Of a stretch of 19,870 bases of DNA, positions 14,175 through 19,870 are shown in pieces (position 1 is the first letter of the stretch; every line of letters starts with the position of its first letter). Below the pieces are notes generated by a model, which was not told where the DNA came from, did no database searches, and saw nothing but the letters and a program-made list of their open reading frames with translations. Source of the stretch: CAZCZR01 sp964503455 (GTDB taxonomy: Bacteria; Bacillota; Clostridia; UBA1381). The DNA is taken from contig CAZCZR010000031.1 in NCBI GenBank assembly GCA_964503455.1, positions 1 to 19,870 on the forward strand. The letters run 5' to 3'. The position numbers and the translations under genes were made by a program.

Positions 14175-15041
14175 ATGATACTTACCGAGCATTTATCATA
14201 CGTTTACACGGAGGAGGACGGGGAAAGCGAACGTCCGGAGGTCAAGTCCGACGTGGTTTTGGACGACATCAGCCTGCATATAGAAAAAGGCTCGTTTACA
14301 GCCGTTCTCGGCTGCAACGGCAGCGGCAAATCGACGCTTGCCAAGCATTTCAACGCGATACTCCTGCCGTCGGGCGGAAAGGTGTACGTCAAGGGTATGG
14401 ACACCGCCGATGAGGAGCATATTTATGATATACGTTCAGCGGCGGGAATGGTGTTTCAGAACCCCGACAACCAAATGGTCGCCGCCGTGGTGGAGGACGA
14501 GATAGCCTTCGCGCCGGAAAATCTGGGGGTGGAGCCGTCGGAGATACGCCGCCGCGTTGACAGATGCCTTGAAATAGTCGGCATGACGAAGTACGCCGAA
14601 GCGTCTCCGGCGCAGCTTTCGGGCGGACAGAAGCAGAGAGTGGCTATAGCGGGGGTGCTTGCGATGGAGCCGGAGTGCATAGTGCTTGACGAGCCTACGG
14701 CAATGCTTGATCCGGAGGGACGCGCCGAGGTCATAAAAACAATAAAAATGCTCAACAAGACCCGCGGCATGACGGTTGTGCTTATCACTCATTACATGGA
14801 CGAGGCTGCCATGGCGGACAGGGTAATCGTTATGGATAAAGGCAGAATACGCATAGATTCCACGCCGGGAGATGTGTTCAGGAACGTTGAGTTTATCAAA
14901 AGCATCGGACTGGACGTGCCGCAGGTGACGGAGCTTTGCTATGAGCTGAGAAAACAGGGCGTGGACATACGCGACGATGTGCTGACCGTGGAGGAATGTA
15001 CAAGCGAGCTTGAGCGTTTGCTTGGGAGGGTGAAGCGATGA
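14175..15041 (+). CDS. ecfA1: energy-coupling factor transporter ATPase EcfA1
   Basis: ABC ATPase subunit of a group II energy-coupling factor transporter that powers vitamin and metal uptake through interchangeable S components. The product is 288 residues. Walker A is GCNGSGKST at 46-54, the Q-loop MVFQNPDNQM, the signature LSGGQKQR from 148, Walker B CIVLDEPTAMLDP, and the H-loop histidine lies in LITHYMDEA. The QNPDNQ Q-loop and the position before a second ATPase mark it as EcfA1. The ATG at 14175 begins the normal MILTEHLSYVY N-terminus, with GGAGAGG inside the end of the upstream gene as ribosome site. Its last four bases overlap the start of ecfA2. Confidence 0.95.
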   Translation: MILTEHLSYVYTEEDGESERPEVKSDVVLDDISLHIEKGSFTAVLGCNGSGKSTLAKHFNAILLPSGGKVYVKGMDTADEEHIYDIRSAAGMVFQNPDNQMVAAVVEDEIAFAPENLGVEPSEIRRRVDRCLEIVGMTKYAEASPAQLSGGQKQRVAIAGVLAMEPECIVLDEPTAMLDPEGRAEVIKTIKMLNKTRGMTVVLITHYMDEAAMADRVIVMDKGRIRIDSTPGDVFRNVEFIKSIGLDVPQVTELCYELRKQGVDIRDDVLTVEECTSELERLLGRVKR

Positions 15042-15907
15042 TAAAAGCGGAGAATGTAAGCTACGTATATCAGCAGGGAATGCCAAATGAGCGCACAGCT
15101 CTCACCGATGTGAACCTTGAAATACCCGACGGAGCCTTCTGCGCCTTTATAGGTCACACCGGCAGCGGCAAATCCACTCTTATTCAGCATTTCAACGCGC
15201 TTATAAAGCCGACGTCGGGCAGGATATTTATAGACGGCATAGACGTTACCGCGCCGTCGGCGGATTTGAAGCTTATAAGGCGGACTGTGGGACTGGTGTT
15301 CCAGTACCCGGAGCATCAGCTGTTTGAGGAAACGGTTTACAAGGATATTGCCTACGGCCCGTCCAACATGGGACTTTCCGAGGAAGAAATCAGAAAAAGA
15401 GTGTATACCTCGCTGGCGCTGGTCGGTCTTAAGGAGAAATATCTTGAACGCTCGCCCTTTGAGCTTTCCGGCGGACAGAAAAGGAGAGTCGCTATAGCAG
15501 GCGTGCTTGCGATGAGTCCCAAGGTGCTGATTCTTGACGAGCCTACGGCGGGACTTGATCCGAAGGGAAGGGACGATATTCTTTCCATGCTCAAGCGTCT
15601 GCACGGGAAAAGAGAAGATATGACGGTGATCTTTGTGTCCCACTCAATGGAGGACGTCGCGGAAACCGCCGAAATGGTAGTCGTAATGAATGAGGGACGC
15701 GTTGCCATGACGGGAAGCGTAGCGGAGGTGTTCTCGCATGGGGAGGAGCTTAAAAGCATGGGGCTGAATGTGCCAGAGGTCACAAGAGTGACGGACAATC
15801 TGAGAGCCGACGGATTCGCCGTACCCGAACACGTATACACCGTCGAATACGCCGCGAAGCATCTGGCGCGCATGATAAACGGCGCGCGGGAGCCGGAAAG
15901 GAATTGA
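15038..15907 (+). CDS. ecfA2: energy-coupling factor transporter ATPase EcfA2
   Basis: Second ATPase of the ECF transporter module, 289 residues. Walker A is GHTGSGKST at 39-47, the Q-loop GLVFQYPEHQLFEE is the EcfA2 version, the signature is LSGGQKRR from 143, and Walker B is VLILDEPTAGLDP. The gene overlaps ecfA1 by four bases (ATGA), so the two ATPases should be made in equal amounts for the heterodimer. A GGGAGGGTGAAGCG ribosome site lies at the end of ecfA1. Confidence 0.95.
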   Translation: MIKAENVSYVYQQGMPNERTALTDVNLEIPDGAFCAFIGHTGSGKSTLIQHFNALIKPTSGRIFIDGIDVTAPSADLKLIRRTVGLVFQYPEHQLFEETVYKDIAYGPSNMGLSEEEIRKRVYTSLALVGLKEKYLERSPFELSGGQKRRVAIAGVLAMSPKVLILDEPTAGLDPKGRDDILSMLKRLHGKREDMTVIFVSHSMEDVAETAEMVVVMNEGRVAMTGSVAEVFSHGEELKSMGLNVPEVTRVTDNLRADGFAVPEHVYTVEYAAKHLARMINGAREPERN

Positions 15908-15912
15908 CTGCC

Positions 15913-16725
15913 ATGTTTAAGAATATTATAATAGGTCAGTACATTTACGGGACTTCCGCGCTGCATAAAATGGACGCGCGCGTAAAGATAATACTGACGC
16001 TTGCGTTTATAGTGGCGCTGTTTATGCTTGACAGCATATGGGCATACGCCGTTGTGACGGTATTCGTGGCGGCGGTCATGATAATGAGCAGGGTGCCTGT
16101 AAGGTTTATTCTGCGCGGACTGAAGCCTATGGCGATGATACTGGCGTTTACGGCGGTATTCAATCTGTTCCTCACGCCGGGAGAACGCATCTGGGGAGCG
16201 GATATAGGCTCGTGGACGATTCAGATCACAAAAGAGGGCGTATATGCGGGAGCGCTTATGCTGATAAGGCTTATGTATCTTGTAACAATGTCGTCCATGC
16301 TGACGCTTACAACCGCGCCGCTGATGCTCACCGACGGCATAGAACGCCTTTTAAAGCCGCTTGAGATTATAAAAGTCCCCGCGCACGAGATAGCCATGAT
16401 GATGTCCATAGCGCTTCGGTTCATACCGACGCTTGCCGAGGAAACGGATAAGATAATCAAGGCACAGACGGCGAGGGGAGCCGATTTTGAGTCGGGCAAT
16501 ATTTTAAAAAGAGCCAAGGCAATGGTGCCTTTGCTGGTGCCGCTGTTTATAAGCGCGTTTCGCCGCGCCGACGAGCTTGCGACGGCTATGGAGGCGCGCT
16601 GCTACCGAGGAGGCAAAAACCGCACAAAGATGAAGCAGTGCAGGATAAGCGCGGTTGATATAAAGGGAATAGCCGTATTCACAGCCGTATGCGCACTGGC
16701 GTTTTCTCTGGAATACATAATATAA
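15913..16725 (+). CDS. ecfT: energy-coupling factor transporter transmembrane protein EcfT
   Basis: Membrane coupling subunit that connects the EcfA1-EcfA2 ATPases with substrate-binding S proteins. The product is 270 residues with several hydrophobic helices in the N-terminal half. Both coupling-helix signatures are present: QTARGADF (about 186-193) and MEARCYRGG (about 227-235), with the A-R-G / A-R-x-Y cores. I chose the ATG at 15913, 5 nt after the ecfA2 stop, with AAAGGA about 10 nt upstream; a TTG at 15904 is an alternative. No S component is encoded nearby, so it must use S proteins encoded elsewhere. Isoleucine codon use is strongly ATA-biased: 22 ATA, 6 ATT and 3 ATC. Confidence 0.93.
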   Translation: MFKNIIIGQYIYGTSALHKMDARVKIILTLAFIVALFMLDSIWAYAVVTVFVAAVMIMSRVPVRFILRGLKPMAMILAFTAVFNLFLTPGERIWGADIGSWTIQITKEGVYAGALMLIRLMYLVTMSSMLTLTTAPLMLTDGIERLLKPLEIIKVPAHEIAMMMSIALRFIPTLAEETDKIIKAQTARGADFESGNILKRAKAMVPLLVPLFISAFRRADELATAMEARCYRGGKNRTKMKQCRISAVDIKGIAVFTAVCALAFSLEYII

Positions 16726-16745
16726 AACCGAATTTAAGAAAGGAA

Positions 16746-16759
16746 GCGTTTCATAACGC
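16746..16759 (+). promoter_or_regulatory. small hairpin in the rho ribosome-binding region
   Basis: GCGTT (16746-16750) pairs with AACGC (16755-16759) around a TCAT loop. It sits between an AAGAAAGGA purine tract (16736-16744) and the rho ATG at 16772. The purine tract is otherwise too far from the start (27 nt); folding the hairpin would bring it closer. A weaker GGTGA lies at 16763-16767. Confidence 0.35.
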
Positions 16760-16771
16760 GTTGGTGATGAA

Positions 16772-18082
16772 ATGTCTGAAGAAATATCACTTGCAAGGCA
16801 AACGAAAGAGGAATTGAAGCAAATAGCGATAGGACTCGGAATAGAAAAAATATACGCGCTTAAAAAAGACGAGCTTATAGCGCGCATTAACGAGGTGCGG
16901 GAAAAAAACAGGGAAGAGGAGAGCAAAAAGAAGCAGGCGCCGAAACGCGAGCGCCCCGCAGACGTTATCGAGGTTACGGGAGTGCTTGACGTTATGCAGG
17001 ACGGGTTCGGCTTTTTGAGAATGGAAAACTACAGCTCCTCCGATAAGGATATATATGTCGCGCCGACACAGATACGCCGTTTCGGATTAAAGACGGGCGA
17101 TGAGATCACCGGCGACGCGCGCCCGACACAGGAAACCGACAGATACGCGCCGCTGCTGTTTATAAAGAAGATAAACGGCGATCCCATTGACGGCGCTTTA
17201 AGACGCCGCCCCTTTGAGAAGCTCACGCCCATATATCCGACCGAAAAGCTCACGCTCGACACGGGCGAACGCAAAAACAGAGCGGCGCGTCTTATAGATA
17301 TAATCGCGCCCATAGGCAAGGGTCAGCGCGGAATGATAGTAGCGCCGCCCAAAGCCGGAAAAACCACCATCATAAAGCAGATCGCCCGCTCGATACGCGA
17401 AAACTACCCCGATGTAAAGCTGATAGTGCTGCTTATTGACGAGCGTCCGGAGGAGGTCACGGACATGAAGCGCTCCATTGACGGGGACGTTATATATTCG
17501 ACCTTCGATCAGACGCCGGAAAATCACTGCAAGGTATCGGAAATAGTGCTTGAGAGGGCGAAGCGTCTGGTGGAGCAGAAAAAGGATGTTGTGGTGCTGC
17601 TTGACTCCATAACGCGTCTTGCCAGAGCGTACAATCTGACGGTGACGCCGACGGGAAGAACGCTTTCGGGCGGTCTTGATCCGGACGCGCTCATAGCGCC
17701 GAAAAAATTCTTTGGCGCGGCGAGAAATATAGAGGAGGGCGGAAGCCTTACCGTAATAGCGACGGCTCTTGTCGAAACAGGCAGCCGTATGGATGACGTT
17801 ATCTTCGAGGAATTTAAGGGTACCGGCAATATGGAGCTGAAGCTTGACCGCGCACTGCAGGAAAGACGTATCTTCCCGGCGATAGATATGCTCCGTTCGG
17901 GTACGCGCCGCGAGGAGGATCTGCTCACAAAGGAGGAGCTTGACACAGCTTACATCCTGCGCCGCGAGTCCAAGCAGGGCGCGGACAATACGCTTAATAT
18001 TCTGCGCATCCTCGCAGCCACCGCCGATAACGGGGAATTTGTAAAAACGATCCTTTCAAAGGCGGGCAAAAGCAAGCAATAA
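16772..18082 (+). CDS. rho: transcription termination factor Rho
   Basis: Hexameric RNA-dependent ATPase that ends transcription at Rho-dependent sites. The product is 436 residues, near the usual length. A Rho_N helical domain spans about 5-47 and a cold-shock-like RNA-binding domain about 65-120 (GFGFLRMENY is the RNP-type strand). The RecA-like motor follows, with Walker A PPKAGKTT at 192-199, Walker B VVVLLD ending at D278, the Q-loop TLSGGLDP, and the R-loop RREEDLL near the C-terminus. There is no long insertion as seen in some Gram-positive Rho proteins. It follows ecfT after 46 nt, probably in the same transcript, and is closed by a strong terminator. Confidence 0.97.
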   Translation: MSEEISLARQTKEELKQIAIGLGIEKIYALKKDELIARINEVREKNREEESKKKQAPKRERPADVIEVTGVLDVMQDGFGFLRMENYSSSDKDIYVAPTQIRRFGLKTGDEITGDARPTQETDRYAPLLFIKKINGDPIDGALRRRPFEKLTPIYPTEKLTLDTGERKNRAARLIDIIAPIGKGQRGMIVAPPKAGKTTIIKQIARSIRENYPDVKLIVLLIDERPEEVTDMKRSIDGDVIYSTFDQTPENHCKVSEIVLERAKRLVEQKKDVVVLLDSITRLARAYNLTVTPTGRTLSGGLDPDALIAPKKFFGAARNIEEGGSLTVIATALVETGSRMDDVIFEEFKGTGNMELKLDRALQERRIFPAIDMLRSGTRREEDLLTKEELDTAYILRRESKQGADNTLNILRILAATADNGEFVKTILSKAGKSKQ

Positions 18083-18120
18083 AAATTCAAAGCAAAAATT
18101 TAAAACGCAACACAAAAAAA

Positions 18121-18154
18121 CCGCGGCTGCGATATGCGGATGCCGCGGCTTTTT
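18121..18154. terminator. bidirectional terminator between rho and the DnaD-domain gene
   Basis: CCGCGGC (18121-18127) pairs with GCCGCGG (18142-18148). Seven A precede the stem and five T follow it, so it can stop transcription from rho on the plus strand and from the convergent dnaD-like gene on the minus strand. Confidence 0.85.
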
Positions 18155-18162
18155 CATGCCCG

Positions 18163-19161
18163 TTATGAATTGTATTTTTCTATCATCATCCTGTCCAGCT
18201 CGCCTTGTTCGGGGTTGGCGGAGTAGAGGTCGTTTTCCGAATCGGACGGATCGGGGCGGCGGCGCTCCTCGCGGTAGCGGCGGTCGTCCTCCTCTGCCTC
18301 GGCTATGGTGAATATGCCCTGACTGTGCCAGCGGCGCAGGATTTTATCCATATACGCGAAGGACAGCTTGTTTATTTGAAGTATGCAGTACTCATACGCA
18401 AGCGCCACCATATCCTCTTTCATGTTGAGATCCTCGCGCCACGCGCGCAGAAATTCCTCCTCCTTGGGAACCAGCTTTCTGTCCGTTATGCCCATTATCT
18501 TTTTGAGCGATGACGAGTAGGCGTTCGAGTCGGACTTGTAGGAGGTATATTTCACAGCGTCCTCGACGGTGTTAATGCCGCGCCCGTGCCATTCTATGGC
18601 GACTTTTTCAATGAACGGCATATTGCTTTTCCCCTCGCCCAGACAGTATTCTATTATCATAAGTATAATCTCCGGCTTTAAGCCAAGCCCGTCATAAAAC
18701 CAGTAAAGCGTTTGAGTGTCGTTGGAGTTGAGAGTCCTTCCGAGCATTTTCTGCGCCATTGTTATCATATCGGAGAGATCCTTGTTTCGGTGGAGATTCG
18801 CCGAAACCTCTCCCGTGGTATATGACTTCTTGACCGCCGAAGGCTCGCCCACCGTATCCATAAAGGAAAACGGCTCCTTTACCGCGCCTGACGCGGCGGG
18901 CAGAGCATTAAAGGAATAGTTTGTTCCGTCGTATGAAAGAGCGCCGGCTTTTCTGAAATATTCCAAGGCGTTTACAACGTCGCTTTCGATCAGATTGAGC
19001 GCCGTAGCTATGGAGCGCGTGTCGGCGGGTCTTTGGGCGGAGGCTGACGCGAGGGCATACAGATACACCTTGACGTACGCTCCGTTTGCCGAAGGCATTA
19101 TATCGGTAATAAAAGTCTCCGGAACGCTTACAAAACGGTTTTTTATAATAAATTCAGCCAT
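18163..19161 (-). CDS. DnaD-domain replication initiation protein
   Basis: A 332-residue protein of the DnaD/DnaB2 family, which in Firmicutes helps load the replicative helicase during initiation and restart. The N-terminal part (about 1-90) looks like a winged-helix domain. Two DnaD-type repeats follow, at about 130-203 (ending in FIEKVAIEWHGRGI) and about 218-291 (ending in YMDKILRRWHSQGI). The second shows the Y..KI...W motif needed for DNA binding in DnaD, and the first has F in place of Y. A charged tail completes the protein. The start ATG at 19161 has GAGGTGA upstream on the minus strand (GAGGT at 19175-19171). Paralogues with this architecture also occur on phages and plasmids, but the setting beside rpoB argues for a chromosomal gene. 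Confidence 0.88.
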   Translation of the reverse strand: MAEFIIKNRFVSVPETFITDIMPSANGAYVKVYLYALASASAQRPADTRSIATALNLIESDVVNALEYFRKAGALSYDGTNYSFNALPAASGAVKEPFSFMDTVGEPSAVKKSYTTGEVSANLHRNKDLSDMITMAQKMLGRTLNSNDTQTLYWFYDGLGLKPEIILMIIEYCLGEGKSNMPFIEKVAIEWHGRGINTVEDAVKYTSYKSDSNAYSSSLKKIMGITDRKLVPKEEEFLRAWREDLNMKEDMVALAYEYCILQINKLSFAYMDKILRRWHSQGIFTIAEAEEDDRRYREERRRPDPSDSENDLYSANPEQGELDRMMIEKYNS

Positions 19162-19218
19162 TGATGCTTCACCTCGTATAAAAATGCAAAAATTTTCTAA
19201 AAAAACGCGCTGTGCCTA

Positions 19219-19247
19219 TTGACATACCGCTTGATTTGTGATATTAT
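19219..19247 (+). promoter_or_regulatory. promoter upstream of rpoB
   Basis: Perfect TTGACA (19219-19224), a 17-base spacer and TATTAT (19242-19247). The start site near 19254 gives a leader of about 190 nt before rpoB. The region is very AT-rich and also holds TATAAT on the minus strand (19248-19243 and 19262-19257), which may belong to the divergent dnaD-like gene, but no clear -35 partner is visible for those. Confidence 0.7.
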
Positions 19248-19253
19248 AATAAA

Positions 19254-19446
19254 ATGTATTATAGTCTGAAAAAATAAGGGGATCGGATCCTTTTAATCCC
19301 GTCCGTCATATGAAGTATAACACAGATCGGCGGAAAAATCAAGTGCTTATTGATATTTTTTTATTAACAGACCCGATTTATGTATTGACAGGCTATATTG
19401 AAGAAAAATCACGCACAACAAATTTTTTAATGAGGTGATCAGCTAA
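19254..19446 (+). promoter_or_regulatory. rpoB 5' leader with a weak attenuator-like hairpin
   Basis: GGGAT (19279-19283) can pair with ATCCC (19296-19300). Further down, ATCAA (19338-19342) pairs with TTGAT (19350-19354), extendable by A/T pairs and followed by seven T (19356-19362), the outline of a weak AT-rich intrinsic terminator. A GAGGTGAT ribosome site (19432-19439) precedes the start. No rplJ or rplL gene lies upstream in this window. Confidence 0.4.
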
Positions 19447-19870
19447 ATGGTGCACGCAGAAAATGCAGGCAAGAACATCCGCTTGAATTACGCAAAGATC
19501 AAGGAGCCTCTGGAGATGCCGAATCTTATAGAGGTGCAGAAGAACTCGTACAAGTGGTTTTTGGAGGAGGGTTTAAGAGAGGTATTCCGCGATATTTCTC
19601 CGATAACCGACCATTCGGGCAATCTGTGTCTGGAATTTTACGATTACAGACTGGAATACACGCCGAAGTACTCCGTCGAGGAATGTAAGGAAAGAGACGC
19701 GAAGTACGCGGCTCCGCTGCGCGTAAGCGTAAGGCTTATAAACAATGAAACGGGCGAGATAAAGGAGCAGGAGATCTTTATGGGCGATTTCCCGCTTATG
19801 ACCGAGCAGGGCACCTTTATCATAAACGGCGCGGAGCGTGTCATCGTCAGTCAGCTGGTGCGTTCGCCGG
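19447..19870 (+). CDS. rpoB: DNA-directed RNA polymerase beta subunit, N-terminal part (runs off the window)
   Basis: The first 141 codons of rpoB; the reading frame is still open at the window end, so the gene is partial because of the window and not broken. The protein begins MVHAENAGKN and continues with the conserved beta N-terminus: EMPNLIEVQKNSYKWFLEEG, then the LEFYDYRLEYTPKYSVEECK region, MGDFPLMTEQGTFIINGAER at about 115-134 and VIVSQLVRSP at the end. These are diagnostic for RpoB. The ATG at 19447 has GAGGTGAT 7 nt upstream. It is divergent from the dnaD-like gene and has its own promoter. rpoC would be expected next, beyond the window. Confidence 0.97.
   Translation, partial: MVHAENAGKNIRLNYAKIKEPLEMPNLIEVQKNSYKWFLEEGLREVFRDISPITDHSGNLCLEFYDYRLEYTPKYSVEECKERDAKYAAPLRVSVRLINNETGEIKEQEIFMGDFPLMTEQGTFIINGAERVIVSQLVRSP

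Overview
The window looks like a chromosomal segment from an anaerobic, gut-type clostridium (Firmicutes, class Clostridia), probably an uncultured lineage. The signs are Mini-RNase III beside cysS, a DnaD-type replication protein, a two-subunit transketolase, an EcfA1-EcfA2-EcfT transporter core, class B sortase, SLH-domain wall proteins, strong GGAGG-type ribosome binding sites and TTGACA/TATAAT promoters. Base composition is moderate, but isoleucine is mostly encoded by ATA (22 of 31 Ile codons counted in ecfT). Nearly all genes are chromosomal core or cell-envelope genes. I see no phage, transposon, CRISPR, tRNA or rRNA.

Layout. (1) Bases 65-4419, plus strand: one apparent operon with its own promoter, cysS - mrnC - transketolase N and C subunits - small lipoprotein, closed by an intrinsic terminator. 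(2) Bases 4525-8421, plus strand: a surface module. A promoter and a roughly 180-nt leader with a 35-codon upstream ORF and an anti-Shine-Dalgarno sequence precede a secreted NPKTG-anchored protein. A terminator and a class B sortase follow. A second strong promoter with a structured leader then drives an SLH / Fn3-like / NlpC-P60 wall hydrolase. A bidirectional terminator ends the block. (3) Bases 12975-8453, minus strand: truA (apparently leaderless) - DUF5711-like membrane protein - CvpA-family protein - ilvD. (4) Bases 13177-18154, plus strand: class I methyltransferase - ecfA1 - ecfA2 - ecfT - rho, closed by a bidirectional terminator. (5) Bases 19161-18163, minus strand: a DnaD-domain protein, divergent from rpoB. 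rpoB starts at 19447 behind its own promoter and leader and runs off the window end.

How the parts fit. Regions 1, 3, 4 and 5 supply translation, rRNA and tRNA maturation, central carbon metabolism, branched-chain amino acid synthesis, vitamin/cofactor uptake and the transcription machinery. Region 2 is the accessory part. The sortase and the NPKTG protein are adjacent and very likely enzyme and substrate. The substrate resembles a TasA/camelysin-type matrix protein whose domain is split by an Ala/Pro-rich insert (a weak fold assignment). Both surface genes carry long leaders not assignable to a riboswitch class by eye; the first is the most unusual element here.
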